The notes beneath the pieces were generated by a model. The model made no database searches. It was not told the origin of the DNA and worked only from the letters and a program-made list of their open reading frames with translations. A DNA stretch of 64,000 nucleotides from Microbacterium schleiferi (GTDB lineage Bacteria > Actinomycetota > Actinomycetes > Actinomycetales > Microbacteriaceae). Positions 15,546 through 23,760 of the stretch are shown piece after piece. Numbering within the stretch: position 1 is the first letter of the stretch; every line of letters starts with the position of its first letter. The stretch spans positions 62,001-126,000 of the forward strand of contig NZ_JAJGNI010000006.1 of NCBI RefSeq assembly GCF_020781975.1, read 5' to 3'. The position numbers were made by a program, and so were the translations under genes.

Positions 15546-18179
15546 CTACAGTTCGCCGCGTTCGCGCAGTTCACGCCGCGTGAGCGCTTCCCCCTGCGTC
15601 GCAGCGGGTTCTGATTCGTGGGAATCCTCGGCCTGATCCTCCTCGGCCCAGGGCGCGTGGTGGGCGCGTTCGAGCTTGGCGCCTTCCACATCGACATTGG
15701 GAACGATGCGGTCGAGCCAGCGCGGCAGCCACCAGGCGGAGCGTCCCAGCAAGTGCATGAGGGCAGGCATGAGCAGCATCCGTACGACGAAGGCATCGAG
15801 CAGCACACCGAACGCGAGACCGAAGCCGATCGAGCGGATCATCGTCGATTCGGCGAAGATGAAGCCGCCGAACACCGAAACCATGATGAGCCCCGCCGCT
15901 GTCACTACCGCTCGTCCGGCCCGCAGGCCGCGCATGACGGCGACGCGCGCAGGCGTGCCGTGCACGTAGGCCTCCCGCATCCCCGACGACAGGAACAGCT
16001 GGTAGTCCATCGCGAGTCCGAACAGGATGCCGACCAGCAGCACCGGCAGGAAGCTCAGGATCGGACCCGTGCTGTGGAGGCCGAAGATCGGGGCTCCCCA
16101 CCCCCACTGGAACACCGCGACAGTCGCGCCGTAGGTTGCGAACAACGACAGGATGAAGCCGCCCGTAGCGATCAGCGGCACCAGCAGCGACCGGAACACC
16201 ACGATCATGATGAGAAGCGACAGGCCGACGACGACGCTGATGTAGAGCGGGAGGACTCCGGCGATGTTCTCGGAGATGTCGATGTTGATCGCCGCCTGCC
16301 CGGCTACGCCGAGCTCGTACTCCCCGTCAACGGGAGGCAGGGCTCGAAGGTCTCGGACCACTTGTTCGGTCGACTCTGCGCTGGGCCCTTCGGTCGGGAT
16401 GACCTGGAACGCAGCGAGCGTGCCGTCATCCGATACCGCGATCGGCGCGACGGCCACCACGTTCTCGACCTCCGACAGGGCTGTCGCCACGTCGAGCTGA
16501 GCCTGCAGCTGAGCGGTGTCATCCAGGTCACCCGGCAGAGCCGCCGTCACCAGCAGCGTGCTGTTCGCGCCGGATCCGAACGCTTCCGCGGTCAGCTCGT
16601 ATGCCTGATAGGCGTACGAGTCCTCCGGCTCACTCGATCCGTCGGGCAGGCCCACGCGCATCGACAGGGCAGGAATCGCGATGACCAGCAGCGCCACGAT
16701 TGCGCCGACTGCCGTGAGCAGCGCACGCCAGGTCGGCATCGCGCGAGCTCGATCGTCAGCGTGGTGCACTGTCCCAACGCGCGCCCGGGCGCGCCGGCCC
16801 AGGACCCGCATCCCGACGAGCCGCAGGAGTGCGGGAGTCAGCGTGATGGCGATGAGGACCGCCACGAGAACAGCGAAGGCGCCGACGGTTCCCATGAGGC
16901 CGAGGAACGGGATGCCGGTGATATTCAGGGCAAGCAGCGCGATGATCACCGTCGACCCGGCGAACGTCACGGCGTTGCCGGCGGTGCCGTTGGCCAGGCC
17001 AATCGACTCGCGGAGGTCAGCGCCCTCAAGCAGCTGCTTGCGGTGACGGTTGATGATGAACAGCGAGTAGTCGATGCCCACGGCAAGTCCGAGCATCACC
17101 CCGAGGATCGGCGTGACAGAAGACATGTCGATCACGCCCGACAAGGAGAGTGCCGCCAAGACCGCGATCCCCACTCCTACCAGCGCCGTGACGAGGGGCA
17201 GCGCGGCGGCAATGACGGTGCCGAGCATGACCAGCAGCACGATCGCGGCGATGACGACACCGGCGATCTCCCCGATACCGATCAGGTTCGGGAGGGACTG
17301 CGCGAGGGTCGTCGAGAAAGCGACCTCGACTCCGTCGATCGGGTGCGCCTCGACGTAATCGATCACCGCTTGCTTCGCTTCGGCGTCGAGTTCGAGCAGC
17401 GGTACATCGAACGCGACGTTCAGGAGAGCGGTAGTGCCGTCGCTGGAGACCACTCCGATGCCCTCTGAGAGCTCGAGCAGGTCGGCACCGAGCTCGAGCT
17501 GCGTCTCGTTGGTGGCCAGTTCCTCACGAGAGGCATCGAGTTCCGCCTGTTGCGCCTCGAGCTGCTGGCTCGCGGCATCCAACTGTTGACGCTGGGCATC
17601 CAGCTGAGCCTGCTGCTGGTCGAGGGCCGCGAGTTGGGAGGCGGGGGCGCCGCCTGCCTCAGCCTGCGCGCGGGCGGCATCCAGTTGCTCCTGTGCGTCC
17701 TGGAGCTGAGCCTGTCCGCTCTCGACCTCGGCTCGGGCGGCGTCGAGCTGTGCCTGTCCGGACTCGAGCTGCGCGCGTCCTTGCTCGAGCTGGGCACGCC
17801 CGTCGGTGATCTCCTGCTGTTGGTCGGCTCGTTCCTGTTCGGCCTCGAACGGGTCGACGACCCGGGCGACGTCGGGCAAGTCGCGGATGCCTGCAGCAAG
17901 GTCAGCGACCTCCGCACGCTGTTCGTCGCTGAAAGGCTCGCCATCTTCGGTGTGCAGCACGATCTGACCCGAGGCCCCCGAATAGTCGGGGAGCTTCTGG
18001 GCGAGCTCGTCGGTTACCTCGCCCGATGCGGTTCCGGGAACGTCGAAACTCGTGGCCAGCGTGCCGGCGCCCAGGGCGAAGGCGCCGCCCGCGAGACCGA
18101 GAACCGCGACCCAGGCGACGATCACGATCCACGCGCGCTGGGCAGAAGCCTTGCCGAGCCGGTACAGCAGTTCAGCCAT
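15546..18179 (-). CDS. MMPL/RND-type transporter with a Q-rich coiled-coil extracellular loop
   Basis: 877 residues from ATG 18179 (AAAGG upstream; GTG 18185 also possible). The architecture is typical MMPL: one N-terminal TM helix, a large extracellular loop, five TM helices, a second loop, and five more TM helices, with GLAVGIDYSLFIINRHR and LFGLAMDYQLFLSSGMREAY as the two DY-containing TM4/TM10 motifs that carry proton-relay residues. The first loop holds about 120 residues of heptad-like repeats rich in Q, A, L and E (residues ~115-235), predicted to be a coiled coil. These pumps export lipids, siderophores or drugs using the proton gradient. The divergent TetR gene probably represses it. 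The cargo is unknown. Confidence 0.9.
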   Translation of the reverse strand: MAELLYRLGKASAQRAWIVIVAWVAVLGLAGGAFALGAGTLATSFDVPGTASGEVTDELAQKLPDYSGASGQIVLHTEDGEPFSDEQRAEVADLAAGIRDLPDVARVVDPFEAEQERADQQQEITDGRAQLEQGRAQLESGQAQLDAARAEVESGQAQLQDAQEQLDAARAQAEAGGAPASQLAALDQQQAQLDAQRQQLDAASQQLEAQQAELDASREELATNETQLELGADLLELSEGIGVVSSDGTTALLNVAFDVPLLELDAEAKQAVIDYVEAHPIDGVEVAFSTTLAQSLPNLIGIGEIAGVVIAAIVLLVMLGTVIAAALPLVTALVGVGIAVLAALSLSGVIDMSSVTPILGVMLGLAVGIDYSLFIINRHRKQLLEGADLRESIGLANGTAGNAVTFAGSTVIIALLALNITGIPFLGLMGTVGAFAVLVAVLIAITLTPALLRLVGMRVLGRRARARVGTVHHADDRARAMPTWRALLTAVGAIVALLVIAIPALSMRVGLPDGSSEPEDSYAYQAYELTAEAFGSGANSTLLVTAALPGDLDDTAQLQAQLDVATALSEVENVVAVAPIAVSDDGTLAAFQVIPTEGPSAESTEQVVRDLRALPPVDGEYELGVAGQAAINIDISENIAGVLPLYISVVVGLSLLIMIVVFRSLLVPLIATGGFILSLFATYGATVAVFQWGWGAPIFGLHSTGPILSFLPVLLVGILFGLAMDYQLFLSSGMREAYVHGTPARVAVMRGLRAGRAVVTAAGLIMVSVFGGFIFAESTMIRSIGFGLAFGVLLDAFVVRMLLMPALMHLLGRSAWWLPRWLDRIVPNVDVEGAKLERAHHAPWAEEDQAEDSHESEPAATQGEALTRRELRERGEL

Positions 18180-18223
18180 GGTCACCTTTCGGGCGGGACG
18201 CGGGGGAGAGCAACCGACAGCAT

Positions 18224-18237
18224 ACGATACGTACCGT
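18224..18237. promoter_or_regulatory. Probable TetR operator between MMPL and tetR genes
   Basis: ACGATACGTACCGT is a quasi-palindrome (12 of 14 positions symmetric, core TACGTA) in the short divergent intergenic region, 44 bp from the MMPL start. Its position and length fit autoregulation by the adjacent TetR-family repressor. This is a candidate only. Confidence 0.5.
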
Positions 18238-18274
18238 CTCGCATGCTGAGTCGAAGACGGACACTGACTCGAGG

Positions 18275-18901
18275 ATGGATACTGTGACCGACATGACCGA
18301 AGCCCTGCCCATCTCCACCGGGCGACGAGGTGGCCCCCCGCGCAGCGAAGAGGCGCGCCTGGCGATCCTGCGCGCGACAGCTCGCCTGTTTCTGGAGAGA
18401 GGGTTCGGGCACCTGAGCATTGAGGGGATCGCCGCCGAGGCGGGGGTCGGCAAGCAGACGATCTATCGGTGGTGGCCGGGAAAGAGCGACCTGGTCGCCG
18501 AGGCGCTCATCGAGGGCTTCCTGATGCCCGAACACTTCGCGCCCAGCTTCTCGGGCACGCTGCGAGACGATCTGGCGAGCTGGATGCGTATCGTCCTGGA
18601 CTTCGTCGATGACCCCGGGCATGACGAGATGCTCCGGTCGCTGCTGGCAGCGGGAACGACCAACCCTGCGATCGGCGAGCGCATTCGCGAGCGACTCGGG
18701 GCTGACGGTGACCTCGTGCATCGGCTCGAAAAGGGCGTGACCGATGGCGAACTGCCGCCGACAGCACCCATCTCCTCGATCATCGAGCTTCTGGTCGGCG
18801 CGATCGTCCTACGCGTCTTCGCGCCCTCGAACCGGGACGACGGTGAGGCCGAGCGGCTCGTCGACGTCGTCCTCGGAACCCACACCGCACGCGGCCAGTG
18901 A
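18275..18901 (+). CDS. TetR/AcrR-family repressor, probable regulator of the MMPL pump
   Basis: About 208 residues from ATG 18275. GTG 18284 and ATG 18293 are alternative starts, with GAGGATGG best spaced for the GTG. The N-terminal TetR HTH is clear: [52 protein letters not shown]. The C-terminal ligand domain is alpha-helical and of the TetR_C type. It is divergently transcribed from the transporter, with a palindrome between them, the classical pump-repressor arrangement. The regulatory link is an inference. Confidence 0.88.
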   Translation: MDTVTDMTEALPISTGRRGGPPRSEEARLAILRATARLFLERGFGHLSIEGIAAEAGVGKQTIYRWWPGKSDLVAEALIEGFLMPEHFAPSFSGTLRDDLASWMRIVLDFVDDPGHDEMLRSLLAAGTTNPAIGERIRERLGADGDLVHRLEKGVTDGELPPTAPISSIIELLVGAIVLRVFAPSNRDDGEAERLVDVVLGTHTARGQ

Positions 18902-18912
18902 GTCGCGACGGA

Positions 18913-19014
18913 TAGAATCGACGGATGTCGCGGCATCCGCGATACCCTCGCGCGCAGCGCATCCCCGACCCAGGAGTTCCTCCGTGGCCGAGCAGTCCCG
19001 CCTCGACAAAGTGA
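18913..19014 (+). promoter_or_regulatory. glyS promoter and overlapping leaderless small reading frame
   Basis: TAGAAT (18913-18918) is a good -10 box, and ATG 18925 follows after exactly 6 nt. This is the leaderless geometry seen at many other genes here. That ATG opens a 29-codon frame ([14 protein letters not shown]..., stop 19012-19014) that overlaps the first ten codons of glyS in another frame. It may be a translated leader peptide that influences glyS initiation, or a chance open frame. Confidence 0.4.
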
Positions 19015-20369
19015 TCGCCCTTGCCCGCCACCGCGGGTTCGTCTTCCAAGCCGGCGAGATCTACGGGGGCTCCCGCTCCGCATGGGACTACGGCCCGCTC
19101 GGCACCGAGCTCAAAGAGAACATCCGCCGTCAGTGGTGGCAGACCTTCGTCCGCGGGCGCGGCGACATGGTCGGCCTCGATTCCTCGATCATCCTGCCCA
19201 AGCGCGTGTGGGAGGCATCCGGGCACGTCGCGACCTTCACCGACCCCCTCGTCGAGTGCCTGCAGTGCCACAAGCGGTTCCGCGCCGACAACCTCATCGA
19301 GGACTTCGAGGCGCGCAAGGGTCGCACCGCCGAGAACGGGCTGGCCGACGTGCCGTGCCCCAACTGCGGCACGAAGGGCCAGTACACCGAACCCCGCGCG
19401 TTCTCGGGTCTGGTCAAGACCTACCTCGGGGTCGTCGACGACGAGTCGGGCCTGTACTACCTCCGCCCCGAAACCGCGCAGGGCATCTTCGTGAACTTCA
19501 CGAACGTGCTCACCGCGAGCCGCAAGAAGCCGCCCTTCGGGATCGGTCAGGTCGGCAAGGCGTTCCGCAACGAAATCACCCCCGGCAACTTCATCTTCCG
19601 AACCCGCGAGTTCGAGCAGATGGAGATCGAGTACTTCACTCCCCCGGCCGAGGCTCCGGAGTGGTTCGACCACTGGGTCGAGGCGTGCTGGGACTGGTTT
19701 ACCGACCTCGGTATCGACCCAGCGAACATGCGGCGCTTCGATGTGCCCGAGGAGGATCGCGCCCACTACTCCGCCGGCACGATTGACGTCGAGTACCGCT
19801 TCGGGTTCCCGGGCAAGGAGTGGGGCGAGCTCATGGGGGTCGCCAACCGCACCGACTACGACCTGAAGAGCCATGCCGAGGCATCCGGGCAGAGCCTGAC
19901 CTACTTCGACCAAGCCTCGGGCGAGAAGTACACCCCGTATGTCATCGAGCCCTCGTTCGGGCTTACTCGCGCCATGATGGCGTTCCTCGTCGACGCTTAC
20001 CGCGAAGAAGAGGTTGCCAACGCGAAGGGTGGCACCGACACCCGGACCGTCTTGAAGCTTGACCCGCGCCTGGCGCCGGTCAAGGTCGCCGTGCTGCCGC
20101 TGTCGCGTAACGAGGCCCTGTCGCCGCTCGCCCGCGGACTGGCTGATCGCTTGCGCGGGCACTGGGCTGTCGATTTCGACGATGCAGGCGCGATCGGTCG
20201 CCGTTACCGCCGACAGGACGAGATCGGTACCCCGTTCTGCGTCACCGTCGACTTCGACTCCCTCGAGGATGACGCCGTCACTGTGCGTGACCGCGACACG
20301 ATGGCCCAGGAGCGCGTGCCGCTCGAGAACGTCGAAACCTACCTCGGCGAGCGCCTCACCGGCGCCTGA
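18984..20369 (+). CDS. glyS: Glycine-tRNA ligase
   Basis: 461 residues, the usual length of the alpha2-type bacterial/archaeal glycyl-tRNA synthetase. Class II motifs are present: [20 protein letters not shown] at the start, [12 protein letters not shown] and [14 protein letters not shown] (motif 2), and [12 protein letters not shown] (motif 3, ATP binding). A zinc-like pair CLQCHKRF and CPNCGTKG is inserted near residues 90-130. The enzyme charges tRNA-Gly. The GTG start at 18984 has CAGGAG 7 nt upstream and follows the short leader frame at 18925. The gene converges with the HhH-GPD gene 27 bp downstream. Confidence 0.95.
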   Translation: MAEQSRLDKVIALARHRGFVFQAGEIYGGSRSAWDYGPLGTELKENIRRQWWQTFVRGRGDMVGLDSSIILPKRVWEASGHVATFTDPLVECLQCHKRFRADNLIEDFEARKGRTAENGLADVPCPNCGTKGQYTEPRAFSGLVKTYLGVVDDESGLYYLRPETAQGIFVNFTNVLTASRKKPPFGIGQVGKAFRNEITPGNFIFRTREFEQMEIEYFTPPAEAPEWFDHWVEACWDWFTDLGIDPANMRRFDVPEEDRAHYSAGTIDVEYRFGFPGKEWGELMGVANRTDYDLKSHAEASGQSLTYFDQASGEKYTPYVIEPSFGLTRAMMAFLVDAYREEEVANAKGGTDTRTVLKLDPRLAPVKVAVLPLSRNEALSPLARGLADRLRGHWAVDFDDAGAIGRRYRRQDEIGTPFCVTVDFDSLEDDAVTVRDRDTMAQERVPLENVETYLGERLTGA

Positions 20370-20396
20370 CACAGGCTGCGGAATCGAGGGTGAGTA

Positions 20397-20963
20397 TCAG
20401 CCCTTGGCGGCAGCCTTCATCGCCTTCTTGTGCTCTCGCACCTTCGCAAGGGACTCGGGGCTGGTGATGTCAGCGACGCTGCGGAAGGACCCTTCTTCGC
20501 CGTAGGGAGCGGAGGCCTCGCGCCATCCGTCCCCGTCGTACCCGTACTGCTTTCCGAGCAGGGCGAGGAAGATCTTCGCCTTCTGCTCGCCGAAGCCGGG
20601 CAGCTTCTTCAGGCGGCTCAGCACCTCCGCGCCGTCGGGATTGCCTTTCGTCCAGATGGCAGCGGCGTCGTCATCCCAGTCGGTCGCGACAGCCTCGCAC
20701 AGCGCCTGCACCCGACCCGCCATCGATCCCGGGAATCGGTGCACGGCCGGGGTCTGGCGGAACACCTCGACGAATGCTTCGGGGGCGTACGCCGCCAGGG
20801 CGGATGCGGAGAGCTCTCCCGTTCGTTCCCTGATCTTCTTCGGGCCTGTGAAGGCGGTCTCCATCGCGATCTGCTGATCAAGCAGCATCCCGATCAGCAG
20901 TGCCAGCGGATCGTCGGTCAGCAGTTGGTCGGCGTCGGCATCGCCGGTGATGTGGAGCGTCAT
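20397..20963 (-). CDS. HhH-GPD-type base-excision DNA repair protein
   Basis: 188 residues. A helix-hairpin-helix is visible in LSRLKKLPGFGEQKAKIFLALLGK, preceded by the family-typical start LLTDDPLALLIGMLLDQQIAMETAF. This group of short actinobacterial HhH-GPD proteins is related to endonuclease III/AlkA glycosylases. The usual GPD aspartate region is divergent (GSFRSVADI), so glycosylase activity is not certain. The ATG at 20963 has CAGACT 6 nt upstream. Its first 30 codons are duplicated in truncated form at 22022-22108. Confidence 0.85.
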   Translation of the reverse strand: MTLHITGDADADQLLTDDPLALLIGMLLDQQIAMETAFTGPKKIRERTGELSASALAAYAPEAFVEVFRQTPAVHRFPGSMAGRVQALCEAVATDWDDDAAAIWTKGNPDGAEVLSRLKKLPGFGEQKAKIFLALLGKQYGYDGDGWREASAPYGEEGSFRSVADITSPESLAKVREHKKAMKAAAKG

Positions 20964-21071
20964 GCACCCAGTCTGACATCGAGGCCTAGTGGACTTGGCG
21001 AGCGGTAAAGGTCGTGAGCCACGGGGCGATGCCGGTAGGTGTTGCGGCGTTCAAGGTCGTGCCTACTCGAA

Positions 21072-21096
21072 GGTACTGTACTTCTGGTACAGTACC
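21072..21096. promoter_or_regulatory. Perfect 10+10 bp inverted repeat over a leaderless promoter (PadR operator)
   Basis: GGTACTGTAC and GTACAGTACC are perfect inverted copies separated by 5 bp. The right arm contains TACAGT (21088-21093), which lies exactly 6 nt before ATG 21100 and so is the likely -10 box. A protein bound here would block RNA polymerase. The adjacent PadR gene (second in the transcript) is the obvious candidate. Confidence 0.75.
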
Positions 21097-21099
21097 CAT

Positions 21100-21543
21100 A
21101 TGACAACAAATCAAACTTCCGTCAACGCACGCCGACTTCTACTGCCCTATGCGCTGATCCTGTTTATTGCGATGGCGGGCGTGCAAACGGTGATCGCTCT
21201 GACCGGCGGTCAGATCGGGCTCCTCGCTGGCCTCCTTACCGCCGCAGTCGCGCTTGGGATCGTCGTCTGGCTGTGGTCCAACCGCCGCGAACTTCGACGG
21301 GTGCGCTTCGGGCAAGTCGTCGCGCACGCGGTCGCTTTCGTCGTCATCACGTCATCCTTCAATCTGCACGCAGCCATCCGCAGTGTCGCCCTGGCTGGTG
21401 AGGCTGATGGCTTCCAGCTCGCAGCCCATGACCTGCTCGCTACGCCGTGGTTCGGAGCAACGCTTGTGATGAGCTCAGTGTGGGGGCTGGGGCTGCTCAT
21501 TCACCTGATTGGGGCCATTCTGGGCCGCGGCTGGGAAGATTGA
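21100..21543 (+). CDS. Small integral membrane protein in a PadR-controlled pair
   Basis: 147 residues from ATG 21100, with four hydrophobic segments (about 13-33, 38-57, 70-88 and 117-140) and a short basic stretch NRRELRRVRFG between TM2 and TM3. It belongs to no family I recognise with confidence. It sits behind the operator at 21072 and is followed after 9 nt by the PadR gene, so the pair is probably one autoregulated transcript. The pair is enclosed by a gene and a truncated duplicate of that gene's 5' end, which suggests a later insertion. Confidence 0.8.
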   Translation: MTTNQTSVNARRLLLPYALILFIAMAGVQTVIALTGGQIGLLAGLLTAAVALGIVVWLWSNRRELRRVRFGQVVAHAVAFVVITSSFNLHAAIRSVALAGEADGFQLAAHDLLATPWFGATLVMSSVWGLGLLIHLIGAILGRGWED

Positions 21544-21552
21544 GGTGTGAAC

Positions 21553-21918
21553 ATGGCGCACCCCGATGAGAATGAAGAGTGGGTGACAAGCCGAATCGAG
21601 TCATGGGTGGAGACCTATAAGAAGGCCATGCTTGCCCCGATCCTTCTGCGACTGACGTCCATTCATCAACCGGTCACCGTCAATGACCTCACCACTCATC
21701 TCGCCGCCGCTTCCGGCTGGCACGTGACTGAGAGGGGCCTGTATCGCACGGTGAAACGCCTCGAGGACTCCGGGCTCCTCGTGAGCAAGGCTGTCGACGC
21801 CCCTCGCACCGGGGCCAAGCGAAAGGAGCTCTCTCTGTCCCCGCTCGGCGGCCACTTCCTGTCCGGCATCAGCGCCAACATCGTGGAGCTCCCCAGGGAC
21901 GCGACGTCAGCAGACTGA
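21553..21918 (+). CDS. PadR-family transcriptional regulator
   Basis: 121 residues from ATG 21553 (GAGG 7 nt upstream; GTG 21547 also in frame). The PadR winged helix fits: MLAPILLRLTSIHQPVTVNDL, then RGLYRTVKRLEDSGLLVSK (recognition helix) and GAKRKELSLSPLGGHFL (wing). PadR proteins repress transport or stress genes in response to small molecules. The perfect palindrome at 21072-21096 before the preceding membrane gene is its likely target. Confidence 0.85.
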   Translation: MAHPDENEEWVTSRIESWVETYKKAMLAPILLRLTSIHQPVTVNDLTTHLAAASGWHVTERGLYRTVKRLEDSGLLVSKAVDAPRTGAKRKELSLSPLGGHFLSGISANIVELPRDATSAD

Positions 21919-22006
21919 ACGCCGCCACGAGCGGCTCGAGGACTCATCCGCCCGCGAGCCCCTCAAGCAGGCGGTGGTCGCACGCGGTCGTCGCGATTGC
22001 CAATGG

Positions 22007-22108
22007 TTATCGCACACGCTGGTCAAGCAGCATCCCGATCAGCAGTGCCAGCGGATCGTCCGATAGCAGCCGGTCGGCAGCGTCATCGCCGGTGATGTGC
22101 AACTCCAT
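22007..22108 (-). pseudogene. Truncated duplicate of the HhH-GPD gene (5' end only)
   Basis: From ATG 22108, thirty codons read MELHITGDDAADRLLSDDPL and so on, matching the HhH-GPD protein at 20397-20963 in 25 of 30 residues. After Gln30 the similarity ends abruptly at about 22020 and the frame stops 3 codons later. At the DNA level a stretch of nearly 40 bp (22022-22059) is identical to 20879-20916. This is a remnant of a partial duplication or of a recombination that inserted the intervening module. Confidence 0.85.
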
Positions 22109-22144
22109 GGCACCAGTGTTCCACGCAGCTCCCTCCTTCAGCCC

Positions 22145-22242
22145 AGTTGTCCTTCGCTCAGCCGACTTGTCCTTCCTTGAGTCGAGTTGTCCTTAGTTGC
22201 TCGATGTGGGTGAAGGACAACTCGCGTGGGTGAAGGACAACT
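22145..22242. repeat. Five iteron-like copies of AGTTGTCCTT at 20-bp spacing
   Basis: Three direct copies start at 22145, 22165 (ACTTGTCCTT) and 22185, each 20 bp apart. Two inverted copies (AAGGACAACT) start at 22213 and 22233, also 20 bp apart. The third and fourth copies form a perfect 12-bp inverted repeat (CGAGTTGTCCTT / AAGGACAACTCG). The 20-bp period (about two helical turns) places every copy on the same DNA face. They lie 43-140 bp upstream of hemY. They could be an operator array or a dispersed-repeat cluster. The rest of 21919-22284 holds only the truncated HhH-GPD remnant. Confidence 0.8.
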
Positions 22243-22284
22243 CGGCTGGGATTGGGGCTCGCGCGGATGGTGGAGGATGGAGGA

Positions 22285-23760
22285 ATGGCCGAATCCGCGT
22301 TCGAGAAGCTGGTCGAACACGCCAGATCCGAGCACGTCGTCGTTGTCGGTGCCGGGATCGCCGGACTGGTTGCCGCGCTGGAGTGCGCGAAGGTCGGGCT
22401 GCAGGTGACGCTGGTTGAAGCATCCGAGCGTCTCGGCGGTGCCATCGCGCGCGCCGAGGTCGCGGGTATCGCTGTCGACCTCGGCGCCACGGGCTGGGCT
22501 ACCCGAAACGGTGCAGTCGACGCGCTCGTGGCGGAACTGGGTCTCGGCGATGAGGTGGTCGAGCCGGCGAACGCGGATGTCTGGGTCGCGGTTTCCGGTG
22601 GGGTCCAGCCCTACCCGGAGCAGACCGTGGCCGGCATACCGGCGAATCCGTGGGATCCGATGGTGCGCCGCGTGATCGGGTGGGCCGGCACCTGGCGGGC
22701 CTATCTCGACCGGCTGCGCCCGCCGCTGACCATCGGGAAAGAACGCAACCTCGGCACACTCGTTCGTCGTCGCATGGGCGGGCAGATTCTGGGCCGGCTC
22801 GTTGCCCCGCTGATGCGGGCCCGGTACGGACTGGTCCCCGACGCGGTGGATGTCGGCCTCATCGCGCCCGGACTGAGTTCGGCACTGACGCGAACCGGAT
22901 CGCTCGCCGCCGCGGCTGGCGAATTGCTGGCGGTCGCCGACGACGAGTCAGGGGTTCCGCCGATCCGTGGCCTGGTGGGCGGACCGACACGTCTGGTCGA
23001 TGCCCTGATCGCGCGCCTTGGCGACTACGGGGCTTCTGTCATCACCGGGGCGCGAGTATCCCAGCTCACGTCCTCGGGCGGTTCCTGGACCGTCACCCTG
23101 GATACCGTCGATGAGACGCAGACACTGGCCGCTGACGCCGTGATCGTCGCAACGGAAGCTGCCGACGCCACCCGCCTCGTGCCCTTCTCCGTCCCTGAGC
23201 TCCTGACGCGCGAACTCGTGCAGGATGTCGTCACGCTCGTCGCCTCCGCGCCGGCACCCGAGGAGCAGCACACCACCGTCTTCACGCTGAACCCCGCAAC
23301 CGAACCGGTTGTCGCGTCGGACGAGACCGCGCGCTGGACCGGTACTGTCACCGGGGTGCGCGTGGCCCGCCTCACGTATGGTGACCTCGAGACCGCGCCC
23401 CCGACTGCCGCGCTCAGTGACGACGACGTTTTCGTCAAGGCGGCGCGTGAGGCTGAAGCCTTGCTCGGTCTACCCGCTGACGCGGTTGTCGAAGCGCGTC
23501 GAGACCGGTGGGTGCAGCCGCCGGCCGCCGTGATGCGGGGGCGAGACGAGGCAGCCCAGACGCTGCGAGAGCGGGTAGGCAAAGTGCGCGGGCTCGGCCT
23601 CGTGGGTGCGTGGGTGTCGGGCCCGGGCCTCGCGCGCGTCGTCGCGCACGCGCGCGAGGAGGCTGAGCGGCTCCGTGTCAACCTCCTGTGGGGGACACAT
23701 GCCGATGGCGTTACGCTGGGTGAGGACCACCCGCTCGACAAGCGTGAGGAGACCCCATGA
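22285..23760 (+). CDS. hemY: Protoporphyrinogen/coproporphyrinogen III oxidase
   Basis: 491 residues with an N-terminal FAD fold (HVVVVGAGIAGLVAALECA, then LVEASERLGGAI), and the C-terminal flavin contact KVRGLGLVGAWVSGPGLARVV. The spacing matches the HemY/CgoX flavoprotein oxidases. In actinobacteria this enzyme normally oxidises coproporphyrinogen III to coproporphyrin III (CgoX). The start at ATG 22285 has GGAGG about 8 nt upstream. hemD lies 1.25 kb downstream, and three small membrane-associated genes separate the two. The stop overlaps the next start by 4 bp. Confidence 0.88.
   Translation: MAESAFEKLVEHARSEHVVVVGAGIAGLVAALECAKVGLQVTLVEASERLGGAIARAEVAGIAVDLGATGWATRNGAVDALVAELGLGDEVVEPANADVWVAVSGGVQPYPEQTVAGIPANPWDPMVRRVIGWAGTWRAYLDRLRPPLTIGKERNLGTLVRRRMGGQILGRLVAPLMRARYGLVPDAVDVGLIAPGLSSALTRTGSLAAAAGELLAVADDESGVPPIRGLVGGPTRLVDALIARLGDYGASVITGARVSQLTSSGGSWTVTLDTVDETQTLAADAVIVATEAADATRLVPFSVPELLTRELVQDVVTLVASAPAPEEQHTTVFTLNPATEPVVASDETARWTGTVTGVRVARLTYGDLETAPPTAALSDDDVFVKAAREAEALLGLPADAVVEARRDRWVQPPAAVMRGRDEAAQTLRERVGKVRGLGLVGAWVSGPGLARVVAHAREEAERLRVNLLWGTHADGVTLGEDHPLDKREETP

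Noticed and set aside
15618..17468. 616-codon + strand frame opposite the MMPL gene
   Set aside because: It is a His/Arg/Gln-rich shadow with no recognisable domain. The minus strand has complete MMPL motifs.
18780..20372. 530-codon minus frame opposite glyS
   Set aside because: Antisense shadow; glyS motifs on the + strand are unambiguous.
22145..22242. Iteron array as a plasmid origin or CRISPR array
   Set aside because: There is no Rep or Cas gene nearby. The units are only 10 bp in 20-bp steps with both orientations, unlike CRISPR repeats and spacers.
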